A DNA stretch of 64,000 nucleotides, taken from Alphaproteobacteria bacterium (GTDB lineage Bacteria > Pseudomonadota > Alphaproteobacteria > Rhodospirillales > Casp-alpha2). Below are positions 30,301 through 40,076 of the stretch, one piece after another. The stretch's first letter is position 1. Every line of letters begins with the position of its first letter. Location: assembly GCA_024279135.1 (NCBI GenBank), contig JAJRRU010000010.1, positions 431,238 to 495,237 on the forward strand. The letters are read 5' to 3'. The translations under genes and the position numbers were made by a program. The notes below the pieces were generated by a model that ran no database searches, was not told the origin of the DNA, and saw only the letters and a list, made by a program, of their open reading frames with translations.

Positions 30301-31464
30301 ATGAAGGTGCCCGTTGCTTTTTATGCCCCTATGAAGCCACCAACGCACCCCACACCTTCGGGCGATCGTCGTATGGCGAAGTTACTCATCAGGGCATGGC
30401 AAGGCGCCGGGCACGGGGTTGAACTGGCTTCCCGGTTTCGCAGCTATGACCGGGGCGACGGTGATCGTCAGGCCCGCCTCAAGGCCGTGGGTCACCGTCT
30501 TGCAGGCCGCCTGATTGCCCGTTACCGCGCCCGTCCACCTGAGCGGCGACCGGGTCTGTGGTTCACCTATCATCTGTATCACAAGGCCCCCGACTGGCTT
30601 GGTCCGGCGGTCAGTGCGGCGCTGGATATTCCCTATGTGGTCGCAGAGGCTTCCTATGCACCCAAACAACGGGGCGGGCCCTGGGATCTCGGGCACAAGG
30701 CCACGGCGCAGGCGCTGGGCGTGGCGGACCTGGTTATGGGGTTTAACCGCACCGATGGTGCTTGTGTTGCGCCGCTACTGAAAAGTCCGGGGTGCCAGAT
30801 TTTTGTGCCACCGTTCATCGATACCACACCGTTTGTTCAGGCCATGGAACAGCGTCACTTCCACCGCCAGCAGTTATCAAAACGTTATGGGTTGCCTTCG
30901 GACATACCCTGGTTGCTGTGCGTGGCTATGATGCGCCCTGATCAAAAATTGCTATCCTATCAACACCTGGGCACCGCATTGGCGAAGATTCTGGACCGGC
31001 CGTGGCAATTGATAGTTGTGGGTTCCGGCGGGGCTGAGGACGCGGTCAGACAGGCTCTGGGAGCACTTGGGACACTGGGAAACCGGGTAACATGGCTCGG
31101 CGGACTGACCGAGGATGACTTGCGCCCGGTCTACGCCGGGGCCGATATATTTGTCTGGCCTGCCATCAAGGAAGCCTATGGCATGGTATTTCTGGAAGCC
31201 CTGTCGACGGGGCTGCCTGTCATTGCGGGTCGCACGCCCGGTGTGGCGGGGATCGTCAGTCATGACATGAACGGTATCCTGGTTGATGTAGACAGTGCCA
31301 CCGCCTTTGCCGACGGCGTTGCCCGGTTGGTCGGGGATGGGGATTTGCGGGCAAAACTGTCGCACCATGCCCATATGGATATGGTTGCGGGGCATGATCT
31401 GCGGGCTATGTCGGACATTCTCGGCGGCCATGCACTGAGTCTGACCACAAAAGGAGCGCCATGA
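30301..31464 (+). CDS. Glycosyltransferase (GT4-like)
   Basis: The 387-residue protein has a GT-B arrangement, with an N-terminal YAPMKPPTHPTPSGDRRMAK segment, typical for the acceptor side, and the donor motif IKEAYGMVFLEALSTGLPVI, carrying the E-x7-E pattern of retaining GT4 enzymes. Its TGA overlaps the ATG of the phosphatase gene by four bases. Related proteins occur in alphaproteobacterial glycan clusters, but I cannot assign a substrate. Confidence 0.82.
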   Translation: MKVPVAFYAPMKPPTHPTPSGDRRMAKLLIRAWQGAGHGVELASRFRSYDRGDGDRQARLKAVGHRLAGRLIARYRARPPERRPGLWFTYHLYHKAPDWLGPAVSAALDIPYVVAEASYAPKQRGGPWDLGHKATAQALGVADLVMGFNRTDGACVAPLLKSPGCQIFVPPFIDTTPFVQAMEQRHFHRQQLSKRYGLPSDIPWLLCVAMMRPDQKLLSYQHLGTALAKILDRPWQLIVVGSGGAEDAVRQALGALGTLGNRVTWLGGLTEDDLRPVYAGADIFVWPAIKEAYGMVFLEALSTGLPVIAGRTPGVAGIVSHDMNGILVDVDSATAFADGVARLVGDGDLRAKLSHHAHMDMVAGHDLRAMSDILGGHALSLTTKGAP

Positions 31465-32039
31465 CCGATCTGTTGATGATCCGCCACGGTCCAACCATGT
31501 GGAATGCTGGCAAACGATTGCAGGGTGAAACCGATATTCCCTTGAGCCCACAAGGTCGCACGGTGGTTTCGGCTTGGCGTGTGCCCAGGCAATATGCCCA
31601 TTACCGATGTCTGGCCAGCCCCTTGTCACGGGCCATGGAAACCGCCCGAATTCTGGGTTTTGAGCCTGAACCTGTCGAGGCTTTGCGAGAAATGTCCTGG
31701 GGGCAATGGGAGGGACAGCAGATTTCCGAATTGCGCACCCGGTTAGGCGCAGAGATGGCTGACAATGAAGCCCGTGGTCTGGATTTCCGTCCAGCCGGGG
31801 GCGAGAGTCCGCGAGATGTCCAGGACCGCTTGCGGCCATGGTTAAATTGTTTGAGGGAACCGACTCTGGCGATAGCCCACAAGGGCGTCCTTCGCGCGCT
31901 CTACGCCATGGCCAGTGGTTGGGATATGCGTGGCAAACCGGAAATCCGGCTTGAAGATCAGACGGCGCATTTGTTTCAAACCGATGACCAGGGCGGCATT
32001 TTCGTTGCCCGCCTGAATATCAAGCTGGTGGGGTTATGA
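31461..32039 (+). CDS. Histidine phosphatase family protein
   Basis: This 192-residue enzyme has the phosphohistidine motif LMIRHGPTMWNAGKRLQG near the N-terminus, the acidic EMSWGQWEGQ segment and the second catalytic His in IAHKGVLRALYAM, the layout of small-molecule phosphatases of the phosphoglycerate-mutase superfamily (as in CobC or sugar phosphatases). In a cluster with glycosyltransferases a sugar-phosphate or lipid-carrier phosphate is a likely substrate; this is inference from context. It overlaps both neighbours by four bases. Confidence 0.85.
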   Translation: MTDLLMIRHGPTMWNAGKRLQGETDIPLSPQGRTVVSAWRVPRQYAHYRCLASPLSRAMETARILGFEPEPVEALREMSWGQWEGQQISELRTRLGAEMADNEARGLDFRPAGGESPRDVQDRLRPWLNCLREPTLAIAHKGVLRALYAMASGWDMRGKPEIRLEDQTAHLFQTDDQGGIFVARLNIKLVGL

Positions 32040-33253
32040 TGGAGACTTCCCAAGCCCGGCGTGTGATGTTTTATGTCCAGCACTTGCTCGGCATCGGCCA
32101 TTTGCGCAGAGCTGCCCTGTTGAGTTCGGGCCTGGTTGAACAAGGTCTGGAGGTCAGCGTTATACTGGGCGGAACCGAGGTTCCAGGGATCGATTTCCCC
32201 GGTGCCCGCGTGATCCATCTGCCATCGACCCATGTTGCCGACCATACATTTTCTCCCTTGCTGGACGCCCGTAACAAGCCGGTCGATGATGACTGGAAAG
32301 CCGACCGGGCCGCAAGATTACTGAGAATTTTTCACGAAATTCAGCCCCATGTTATCCTGCTGGAAATGTTTCCTTTCGGTCGGCGTCAGTTTCGCTTCGA
32401 GCTGATGGACCTGCTGGATACGGCCAAAATGGCCGATCCGAAACCGGTTATCATATCCTCGGTGCGTGATATTCTGGTTAAAAAATCCAAACCCGAACGC
32501 GACCGTGAAGTTGTCTCACTGGTGCGTGATTATTTCGATCTGGTACTGGTCCACGGTGATCCGGGGCTGGTAACCCTGGAGGATACGTTTCCGCAAGCTC
32601 ACCACATATCCGATTTGACCCGCTACACCGGTTACATCGCCCCACCACAAGACGATGATCAAGGTTCGCAGGGCAATACCGCAGGCCGAGGTAATGCCTT
32701 GGGCCGAGGCGAAATCATCGTTTCAGCCGGTGGAGGCGCGGTCGGTGCCGACTTGTTTCGCACGGCACTGGAGGCTCGCCAACAGGGTCGGTTCAAGGCG
32801 CTGACATGGCGGTTGATTACCGGACCCAATTTGCCGCAGGTTGATTTTGAAGACGTGTGCAGCCGGGCTCCCGAGGGCGTAATTGTGGAGCGTTTCAGGG
32901 CTGACCTGCCGCGCATGATGGGCCACTGTGCGGTATCGATTTCCCAGGCCGGTTATAATACGGTGATGGACCTGATCCGGGCCAGGGCAAAAGCCATCGT
33001 GGTGCCTTATGATGATGGTGGGGAGAGTGAACAGTTGCAGCGTGCCCGCTTGTTTGCCGCCAAGGGCACCCTGAGCATCGTTGAAGCCCAGTCCTTGAAT
33101 GCGACATCACTGAACGCGGCGCTGGACCATATGATGAGCAACGATCATCATCCCGGCGAAATACCGGACTTGTCAGGGGCCCAGACATCGGCGCGGATTA
33201 TTGCCGATAGTATATCCTCGTTCGAGCAATCCCCGGCACGGGGGACGCCATGA
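32036..33253 (+). CDS. MurG-like GT-B glycosyltransferase family protein (second paralogue)
   Basis: The 405-residue protein resembles the product of the gene at 27798: YVQHLLGIGHLRRAALLSSGL at the start, IIVSAGGGAVGADLF in the middle and ISQAGYNTVMDLIRARAKAI near the end. Two related transferases bracketing two GT4 enzymes suggests that they make different linkages of one glycan. An 18-bp imperfect tandem repeat (32672-32707) encodes GNTAGR-GNALGR in the linker between the two domains and looks like a small recent insertion. It overlaps the phosphatase and deacetylase genes by four bases each. Confidence 0.75.
   Translation: MMETSQARRVMFYVQHLLGIGHLRRAALLSSGLVEQGLEVSVILGGTEVPGIDFPGARVIHLPSTHVADHTFSPLLDARNKPVDDDWKADRAARLLRIFHEIQPHVILLEMFPFGRRQFRFELMDLLDTAKMADPKPVIISSVRDILVKKSKPERDREVVSLVRDYFDLVLVHGDPGLVTLEDTFPQAHHISDLTRYTGYIAPPQDDDQGSQGNTAGRGNALGRGEIIVSAGGGAVGADLFRTALEARQQGRFKALTWRLITGPNLPQVDFEDVCSRAPEGVIVERFRADLPRMMGHCAVSISQAGYNTVMDLIRARAKAIVVPYDDGGESEQLQRARLFAAKGTLSIVEAQSLNATSLNAALDHMMSNDHHPGEIPDLSGAQTSARIIADSISSFEQSPARGTP
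32672..32707 (+). repeat. Imperfect 18-bp tandem repeat within a glycosyltransferase gene
   Basis: GGCAATACCGCAGGCCGA is followed by GGTAATGCCTTGGGCCGA (13 of 18 positions equal), adding GNTAGR and GNALGR to the interdomain linker in frame. Confidence 0.6.
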
Positions 33254-34002
33254 CCGACTGGACGGATTTGGGTCACGAGCTTGATATGTGGTGTGAACGA
33301 GGCACACCGGCAACAATGTGGTGGCGTGATGATGATGCCATTGAACCGAGCCAGCCACTGACCCGAATGCTTGATCTGGTCAACCGTTATGAGGCGTCCC
33401 TTGCCCTGGCGGTTATTCCGTCTTTGGCAAAACCGGCACTGGGCGAGCTGTTGGAACCCGGTTGCGGCGTAGTCGTATTGCAACATGGTTTCGCCCACAT
33501 CAATTATGCCCCCGCCAGCCATAAAAAATCCGAGCTAGGTGATCATCGCGACCGCGAGCACGTTCTGGCTGATTTAAGCGCGGGTCTTGAAATTATCGAG
33601 CGTTTTCCTGCCAGTTTGCCTGTACTGGTGCCACCATGGAACCGCATTGACCCAGGCTTTCTGGCTCCATTGCCCGCGATGGGGTATGCGGCGTTATCGA
33701 CCTTCAAAGCCCGCCAGTCGCTGTGTATCGTGCCGGGACTTGTTAGTATCAATACCCATGCCGATATCATTAACTGGCATCACGGGCGGGGCTTCATTGG
33801 CACCTCGGCGGTGCTGGATCAAGTCATCGGACACCTGAGGGCGCGGCGCGACGCGGCGGTGGACCCTACCGAGCCAACCGGGTTGCTGACACACCATTTG
33901 GTCCATGACGAAGAATGTTGGAGGTTTATGGAAAATTTTCTGATATACCTGAAAGATCATATGGGCGCGGCGTTGATTAACATTACCGAGGTGTTGGCAT
34001 GA
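33250..34002 (+). CDS. NodB-fold polysaccharide deacetylase-like protein
   Basis: The 250-residue protein matches the carbohydrate-esterase 4 pattern in a divergent form: TMWWRDDDAIEP holds the Asp pair, VVVLQHGFAHINYAP the His-x-x-x-His-like metal site, VLVPPWNRIDP the arginine/proline motif, and GLLTHHLVHDEECW the late His. No signal peptide is visible, so it may act on a cytoplasmic lipid- or nucleotide-linked sugar rather than on an exported polymer. It overlaps the glycosyltransferase before it and the ABC ATPase gene after it by four bases each, which couples the glycan genes to the transporter. Confidence 0.72.
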   Translation: MTDWTDLGHELDMWCERGTPATMWWRDDDAIEPSQPLTRMLDLVNRYEASLALAVIPSLAKPALGELLEPGCGVVVLQHGFAHINYAPASHKKSELGDHRDREHVLADLSAGLEIIERFPASLPVLVPPWNRIDPGFLAPLPAMGYAALSTFKARQSLCIVPGLVSINTHADIINWHHGRGFIGTSAVLDQVIGHLRARRDAAVDPTEPTGLLTHHLVHDEECWRFMENFLIYLKDHMGAALINITEVLA

Positions 34003-35954
34003 AAGACTTGCTACAGGTGCAGGATCTGGCGGTCGAGTTCCATACACTGGGCGGTGTCATCAAGGCAGTCAAAGGGGTATCTTTTCGCATCAAACCAGGT
34101 GGTACGGTGGCCATTGTCGGTGAATCCGGTTCTGGAAAATCGGTTATGGCACAGGCAATTATGGGCATCCTGCCGCGTACTGCCCGCATTACGGCCGGTA
34201 AGATATTGTTCAATAATGCCGGACCTGGAAATTCGCAGGAAGGTATTTTGGACCTGGCCAGCCTGAACACCCATTCAAAATGTTTTTCGGAAATTCGCGG
34301 CGGCCAGATTTCCATGATCTTTCAGGAGCCCATGACCTCTTTGTCGCCCTTGCATACCATCGGTGATCAAATCGGTGAAACCCTGAAGCTGCACTGTGCC
34401 AAACCTGATGGGCAAAACCGCACGGCCCAAAAAGCAATGAACCGCCAGATCACCGTCGACATGTTGCGTCTGGTGGGCTTTCCCAATCCGGATGAAGCCT
34501 TTGATACCTATCCTTTTGAACTTTCCGGCGGGTTGCGGCAACGGGCCATGATTGCCATGGCGCTGGTTTGCGGGCCGTCGTTGTTAATCGCCGATGAGCC
34601 GACCACGGCTTTGGATGTCACTGTACAGGCGCAAATCCTGAAACTGATCAAGGATATGCAGGTCAAGTTGGGCATGGCGGTATTAATCATCACCCATGAT
34701 CTTGGAGTGGTGGCCAACGTAGCCGACGAGGTCGTCGTGGTCTACCGGGGCCGGGTCATGGAAAGCGGGATGCTGGATGATATATTCAACGATCCCCAAC
34801 ATCCATATTTGCGCGCGCTGCTCAATGCAGTGCCCCATCTTGGTATGGAAGACGATGTGCGGTTAAAACCGATCCGTGAGATAAACGTCAATACCGAGAA
34901 CCTTCTGTCGCTCAGTACGTCTACATCCGCGGCGTCTGGCCCAGAACAATCAGCCCCCATGCTGGAAATCAAAAATCTGACCAAAACGTTTTCCATTCGC
35001 AAGAGCCGTCAATTGTTTTCCAAACAACCGGCTGAGACGGTTACTGCGCTCGATGATGTGTCGTTGAGTATCAAACGTGGTAGTTGTCTGGGACTGGTTG
35101 GCGAAAGCGGTTGCGGTAAGACCACGCTCAGTAAAATCGTTATGCGTGCCTGTGATGCCGATCAAGGCCAGGTGTTGTTTAATGACGGTAACATCCCGAT
35201 TAATCTGATGGACCTGGACGCCCGGCAAATGGAGCCTTTGCGGTGTAAAATTCAGTATGTTTTTCAAGACCCGTTCAGTTCGCTGAACCCCCGTATGACG
35301 ATTTTTGATACCATTAGCGAACCGCTGGTTATCCACGGAATAGGGGATCACGATAGCCGGTGCAGGACGGTGCTCGAATTGATGGAACTGGTCGGCCTCG
35401 ATAGCCAGTTGCTGAGCCGGTATCCCCATAGTTTTTCCGGTGGACAGCGGCAACGGATCGTCATCGCCCGGGCCTTGGCCCTGAACCCCGATTTGTTGAT
35501 TTGTGATGAACCTGTTTCGGCTCTCGATGTTTCAATTCAGGCTCAGATCCTTAATTTATTAAAAGATCTGCAAAGCGAACTGGGGCTGACATATCTTTTC
35601 ATTTCACACAATCTGGCCGTTGTGGATTACATCGCCGATACAATCGCGGTCATGTGTGCCGGGCGCATGGTCGAACTGGCCCCTTGTCATGCGTTATTCA
35701 GTAATCCTCTGCACCCCTATACAAAATCGCTCATATCGGCGGTGCCGGTTCCCGACCCGGGCCGAATGCTTGATTTTTCTGCATTGGTGGCCGGGAAAAA
35801 TTCTGATCCGGCGGCCTGGGCCTATCCCTTTAGCGATGACGCCGGTAACGGGACAATCAGAAAACCAGGCATGGTCGATGTGGGTGGCGGTCATTATGTG
35901 CGCGCTCATGAGCAGCCTGCACAGACTGAAAAAGTCGGAAGTTCCCATGGTTGA
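33999..35954 (+). CDS. Dual-ATPase subunit of an oligopeptide-type ABC importer
   Basis: This 651-residue protein fuses two ATPases of the DppD/DppF type. Domain 1 has Walker A GESGSGKS (about residues 43-50), signature LSGGLRQRAMIAMAL and Walker B LLIADEPTTALD; domain 2, after a linker near 300-325, has GESGCGKT, FSGGQRQRIVIARAL and LLICDEPVSALD. Each is followed by the short C-terminal extension (PYLRALLNAVPHLG; PYTKSLISAVPVPD) typical of peptide and nickel importers. Fused ATPases of this kind are known, as in YejF. The ATG overlaps the deacetylase stop; the stop overlaps the next start by eight bases. Confidence 0.92.
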   Translation: MKDLLQVQDLAVEFHTLGGVIKAVKGVSFRIKPGGTVAIVGESGSGKSVMAQAIMGILPRTARITAGKILFNNAGPGNSQEGILDLASLNTHSKCFSEIRGGQISMIFQEPMTSLSPLHTIGDQIGETLKLHCAKPDGQNRTAQKAMNRQITVDMLRLVGFPNPDEAFDTYPFELSGGLRQRAMIAMALVCGPSLLIADEPTTALDVTVQAQILKLIKDMQVKLGMAVLIITHDLGVVANVADEVVVVYRGRVMESGMLDDIFNDPQHPYLRALLNAVPHLGMEDDVRLKPIREINVNTENLLSLSTSTSAASGPEQSAPMLEIKNLTKTFSIRKSRQLFSKQPAETVTALDDVSLSIKRGSCLGLVGESGCGKTTLSKIVMRACDADQGQVLFNDGNIPINLMDLDARQMEPLRCKIQYVFQDPFSSLNPRMTIFDTISEPLVIHGIGDHDSRCRTVLELMELVGLDSQLLSRYPHSFSGGQRQRIVIARALALNPDLLICDEPVSALDVSIQAQILNLLKDLQSELGLTYLFISHNLAVVDYIADTIAVMCAGRMVELAPCHALFSNPLHPYTKSLISAVPVPDPGRMLDFSALVAGKNSDPAAWAYPFSDDAGNGTIRKPGMVDVGGGHYVRAHEQPAQTEKVGSSHG

Positions 35955-37914
35955 ACGGCGATACACCCGGTTTGTTCTGCTTGTGTGTCTGTGTTTTACA
36001 GGGCTTGCGGGGGCTATGATCTTAGGTGCCAGTCCGTTGAGCGCGCAACAGGACAGGGTCTCGCTGCTGGAACCTGATTTTTTCAAGGAAGCTGTCTCAG
36101 CCGGGCTGTTGCCGCCGGTCGAAGACCGGGTGCCGAGGGTGCCGAAAATCGTGTCCATGGCCGACAATGCTAAACAAACAGGCCGCTACGGTGGCACCAT
36201 GCGCACCCTCGGTGGGCGGGCCAAGGATACCCGCCTGATGGTGGTTTATGGTTATGCCCGTCTGATCGGTTATAATGAACAATTCGAGCTGGTTGCCGAT
36301 ATCGCCGAAGCTGTTGATGTTGAGGAGGGGCGGATTTTCACCTTCCACCTGCGCGCCGGTCACCGGTGGTCCGATGGTCAACTGTTTACCTCGGAGGATT
36401 TCAGATATTACTGGGAAGACCTGGCCAATAATCCTGAAGCCTCTGTCATGGGATTACCGCCAGCCCTGTTGGTCAATGGCGAGCCGCCACAGGTTGATTT
36501 CCTGGACGACCTGACGGTGCGCTACAGCTGGGTGCAACCCAACCCGTTTTTCCTGCCAGCACTGGCCGGGCCATCGCCGTTATATATATTCAGACCGGCC
36601 CATTATCTGAAACAGTTTCATCCCAAATATACGGATAAATCGGTGCTGCAAGAAAAAATCGAGGAGACCGGACAGCGTAACTGGATCGGTCTGCATTTTA
36701 AACATGACCGGGCCTATAAGAATACCAACCCGGACCGGCCAAGCCTTCAGCCCTGGGTCCTGAAAACCAAACCGCCATCGGACCGCTTTATTTTTGAGCG
36801 AAACGCCTACTATTACCGGATCGATCAGAAAGGGCATCAGTTGCCATATATCGACAAGGTAGCCATGGCTATTGCCTCGCCAAAATTGATTCCGGCAAAA
36901 ACCGGCAGTGGTGAAATTGACCTTCAAGGCCGTTACCTGAATATGAGAAATTACACATTCCTCAAACAGGGCGAGAAAAGGAATAATTTTACCGTGCTTC
37001 GGTGGTTGCCGGCAAAGGGTGCCAAGATCGCGCTGTTTCCCAATCTGAATATCAAGGACGATGTATGGCGTGCGTTGTTTATCGAACCTGATTTCAGGCG
37101 CGCCCTGTCCATTGCCATTAACCGCTATGACATCAATCAGGTGATTTATTACGGCTTGGCTCTGGAAGGCAATAACACTGTCCTGCCCCAATCGGAATTG
37201 AGCCGTCCGTCATACCGCAAGAAATGGACCCAGTACGACCCCGATAAATCCAATGCCATGCTGGACGCTCTGGGGCTGGACAAACGAAACGAACAGGGGA
37301 TCAGGTTGTTATCCGATGGCCGGGAGATGGAAATCATCGTCGAGACGGCTGGTGAAAGTACGGAAGAAACCGACGTTTTGGACCTGATCCGCGACGACTG
37401 GCGCAAGATCGGTGTAAAATTATTTATAAAACCCCTGCAACGAGAGGTTTTCCGCCGTCGGATATTTGCCGGAACCACAATGATCGCGGTATGGTTCGGC
37501 ATGGAGAACGCCATTCCGACGGCCATGACCAGCCCCGAGGAACTGGCACCAACCAACCAGCAACAACTGCAATGGCCTCGTTGGGGGCAATATTATGAAA
37601 CCCGCGGCAAGGTTGGTGTACCCCCCGACCTGCCAGAAGCCAAACGGTTGCTTGCGCTTAATTATGCCTGGCGAAAGGCCGTGGGGCGCAAGGAAAAAAC
37701 AGCTATCTGGAAAGAGATGCTGGAAATTCACGCCGACCAGATATTTACCATTGGTCTGGTCGCCGGGGTGTCCCAATTGGTTGTGATCAATAACCGGCTT
37801 CAAAATGTGCCTGAAAAAGGCATCTATAACTGGAATCCTGGTGCCATGTTCGGGGTCTATCGCCCCGATACGTTCTGGTTTGCACCCGAAAAAGACGCAG
37901 GCGTACAACAATGA
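35947..37914 (+). CDS. Substrate-binding protein of an oligopeptide-type ABC importer
   Basis: The 655-residue periplasmic protein begins with a signal peptide (FVLLVCLCFTGLAGAMILGA, cleavage near SAQQ) and then shows the SBP_bac_5 fold: RYGGTMRTLGGRAKD, FTFHLRAGHRWSDGQLFTSEDFRYYWED and FRRALSIAINRYDINQVIYYG. It is about 100 residues longer than E. coli OppA or DppA, as are related alphaproteobacterial proteins whose ligands I cannot name. ATG 35947 is taken as start because the earlier open frame is only the ATPase gene read out of frame. Given the upstream glycan genes, an oligosaccharide or glycopeptide ligand is possible but unproven. Confidence 0.9.
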   Translation: MVERRYTRFVLLVCLCFTGLAGAMILGASPLSAQQDRVSLLEPDFFKEAVSAGLLPPVEDRVPRVPKIVSMADNAKQTGRYGGTMRTLGGRAKDTRLMVVYGYARLIGYNEQFELVADIAEAVDVEEGRIFTFHLRAGHRWSDGQLFTSEDFRYYWEDLANNPEASVMGLPPALLVNGEPPQVDFLDDLTVRYSWVQPNPFFLPALAGPSPLYIFRPAHYLKQFHPKYTDKSVLQEKIEETGQRNWIGLHFKHDRAYKNTNPDRPSLQPWVLKTKPPSDRFIFERNAYYYRIDQKGHQLPYIDKVAMAIASPKLIPAKTGSGEIDLQGRYLNMRNYTFLKQGEKRNNFTVLRWLPAKGAKIALFPNLNIKDDVWRALFIEPDFRRALSIAINRYDINQVIYYGLALEGNNTVLPQSELSRPSYRKKWTQYDPDKSNAMLDALGLDKRNEQGIRLLSDGREMEIIVETAGESTEETDVLDLIRDDWRKIGVKLFIKPLQREVFRRRIFAGTTMIAVWFGMENAIPTAMTSPEELAPTNQQQLQWPRWGQYYETRGKVGVPPDLPEAKRLLALNYAWRKAVGRKEKTAIWKEMLEIHADQIFTIGLVAGVSQLVVINNRLQNVPEKGIYNWNPGAMFGVYRPDTFWFAPEKDAGVQQ

Positions 37915-38909
37915 TTTATTATATTGGCAATCGCCTGTTTACCATGGCTGGAACCTTGCTGGTCATCAGTGTGCTGGTATTCTTTATCATCCAGCTGCCA
38001 CCGGGTGATTATTTGACCACCTATATCGCCGAGTTGCAAAGCCAGGGAGAAACCGTTGCCCAGGAAAAAATCGATTTCCTGCGTCAGCAGTACGGCCTGG
38101 ACCGCTCCATGGTCGAACAATATTTTATCTGGGTCACCGGTTTGTTGCATGGCGATCTGGGTTATTCATTTGAATATAACCTGCCGGTAAAAGACGTGAT
38201 TGGTGACCGGTTATTGTTGTCCATGATATTGAATTTCTCGACAATATTATTCATTTACGCGGTGTCATTTCCCATCGGGATTTATTCGGCAACCCACCAA
38301 TACAGTTGGGGCGATCATGGCCTCTCATTCCTCGGTTTTCTCGGGCTGGCCACGCCGAATTTTCTGTTAGCCCTGATCTTGTTGTATTTTGCCAATCTGA
38401 CCTTTGGCACATCGTTCGGCGGCCTGATGGACCCTGATTTCATCGGCCAGGACTGGAGCGTGGATAAAGCTCTCTCGGTTCTGGAACACCTGTGGATTCC
38501 TGTGGTCGTGATCGGTACTTCCGGCACCGCGGGCATGATCCGCCGCTTGCGTGCCAATCTTCTCGACGAGTTGCACAAACAATATGTCACTACGGGACGC
38601 GCCAAAGGACTGCCAGAGATGCAATTGCTTTTAAAGTACCCGTTGCGCATGGCGCTCAACCCCTTTATCGCCGATATCGGTAATTTGATTCCACAGGTTG
38701 TGTCCGGCTCAGTCATTGTTTCGGTTGTCATGTCGCTGCCAACCACCGGACCCATGTTATTATCATCATTGCAATCCCAGGACATGTATCTGGCGGGATC
38801 ATTTTTAATGTTCCTTGCCTGTCTGACGGTGGTTGGCATGTTTGTTTCGGACATTCTGCTGGGTGTGCTTGACCCAAGAATCCGTCACGGTGCGCGGGGG
38901 CAGAAATGA
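37911..38909 (+). CDS. ABC importer permease, DppB type
   Basis: The 332-residue permease starts with an N-terminal helix (MIYYIGNRLFTMAGTLLVIS), has the family segment LDRSMVEQYFIWVTGLLHGDLGYSF and the ATPase-coupling EAA-like loop around YVTTGRAKGLPEMQLLLKYPL. About six membrane helices are visible. Starts and stops overlap both neighbours by four bases. Confidence 0.92.
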   Translation: MIYYIGNRLFTMAGTLLVISVLVFFIIQLPPGDYLTTYIAELQSQGETVAQEKIDFLRQQYGLDRSMVEQYFIWVTGLLHGDLGYSFEYNLPVKDVIGDRLLLSMILNFSTILFIYAVSFPIGIYSATHQYSWGDHGLSFLGFLGLATPNFLLALILLYFANLTFGTSFGGLMDPDFIGQDWSVDKALSVLEHLWIPVVVIGTSGTAGMIRRLRANLLDELHKQYVTTGRAKGLPEMQLLLKYPLRMALNPFIADIGNLIPQVVSGSVIVSVVMSLPTTGPMLLSSLQSQDMYLAGSFLMFLACLTVVGMFVSDILLGVLDPRIRHGARGQK

Positions 38910-40060
38910 CTGATCGTTTAGCCCATTATGTTTCTGACGCTCCGTTTGATCCGAATTATGACGAGGAGCAGGAAACTTCCGGCAACCGCTTCCACATGGC
39001 GTCCCAATGGACGATTATCTGGTGGCGTTTCAGGCGTCATAAAATCGCCATGCTGGCGTTGTGTCTGTTGATCCCCAGTTATCTGTCTATCGTGGTGACA
39101 GAATTTTTGGCGCCGTATAATCTGCACACCCGCCACACGGATTTTATTTATTCGCCGCCCCAGGAAGTTCATTTTTATCACCAGGGTGAGTTCATCGGAC
39201 CCTTCGTCTATGAACATCGCATGGTCCTGAATATGGATACCCTGAAACGGGAATACAGCGAAAATACTGACAAGCCCTTGCCCATACGGTTTTTCTGTTC
39301 CGGTGATAGTTATGAATTCTGGGGGCTCATACCGGGTAATCTGCACCTTATATGCCCCGCCGAAGGGGGCGAGATGTTTTTGCTCGGCACCGACAGGCTG
39401 GGTCGGGATATGGCCTCGCGCCTGCTCTATGGCGGGCGGGTCTCGCTGACGGTGGGCATCGTGGGTATCACGGTCAGTTTTGTGCTTGGCCTGTTTTTTG
39501 GCGGATTGGCGGGTTATCTGGGGGGCTGGGTCGATTATGCCGTCATGCGATTAATCGAGATTATGCGGTCATTGCCTGAACTGCCCTTGTGGCTTGCCTT
39601 GTCTGCGGCGCTGCCGGTGACGTGGAGCCCCATTGCGATCTATTTCGGCATCACCATTATCCTCGGTCTGCTGGATTGGCCGGGTCTGGCGCGAGCCGTG
39701 CGCTCGAAATTACTGGCCTTGCGGGAAGAAGATTATTGTGTCGCCGCCCAGCTCATGGGGGCGCGTCCAAAACGCATCATCGTGCGCCATCTGTTACCGA
39801 ATTTTACCAGCCATCTGATCGCCTCGGCGACCCTGTCGATCCCGTCAATGATCCTGGCCGAAACGGCATTGAGTTTTCTCGGGCTGGGCTTGCGCCCGCC
39901 GGTGACCAGTTGGGGGGTTCTGTTATCAGAAGCCCAGAATATCGAGGCGGTCGCTTTGTATCCCTGGTTGTTGATGCCCATGTTGCCGGTGATCATCATT
40001 GTGCTGGGGTTTAATTACATGGGTGATGGCCTGCGCGACGCCGTTGATCCCCATGAATGA
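38906..40060 (+). CDS. ABC importer permease, DppC type
   Basis: The 384-residue permease has the first helix near residues 45-65, a periplasmic insertion of about 90 residues (HTRHTDFIYSPPQEVHFYHQ onward) that is longer than in E. coli DppC, then FLLGTDRLGRDMASRLLYGGRVSL, a hallmark of the DppC group, and the coupling loop YCVAAQLMGARPKRIIVRHLL. It is the last gene of the ten-gene run and converges with the methyltransferase gene after 16 bases. Confidence 0.92.
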   Translation: MTDRLAHYVSDAPFDPNYDEEQETSGNRFHMASQWTIIWWRFRRHKIAMLALCLLIPSYLSIVVTEFLAPYNLHTRHTDFIYSPPQEVHFYHQGEFIGPFVYEHRMVLNMDTLKREYSENTDKPLPIRFFCSGDSYEFWGLIPGNLHLICPAEGGEMFLLGTDRLGRDMASRLLYGGRVSLTVGIVGITVSFVLGLFFGGLAGYLGGWVDYAVMRLIEIMRSLPELPLWLALSAALPVTWSPIAIYFGITIILGLLDWPGLARAVRSKLLALREEDYCVAAQLMGARPKRIIVRHLLPNFTSHLIASATLSIPSMILAETALSFLGLGLRPPVTSWGVLLSEAQNIEAVALYPWLLMPMLPVIIIVLGFNYMGDGLRDAVDPHE

Positions 40061-40076
40061 TCCCCACGATTGATGT

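Noticed and set aside
30952..31839. A 295-codon frame antisense to a glycosyltransferase and the phosphatase
   Set aside because: It spans two genes with clear motifs and shows no protein-like features of its own.
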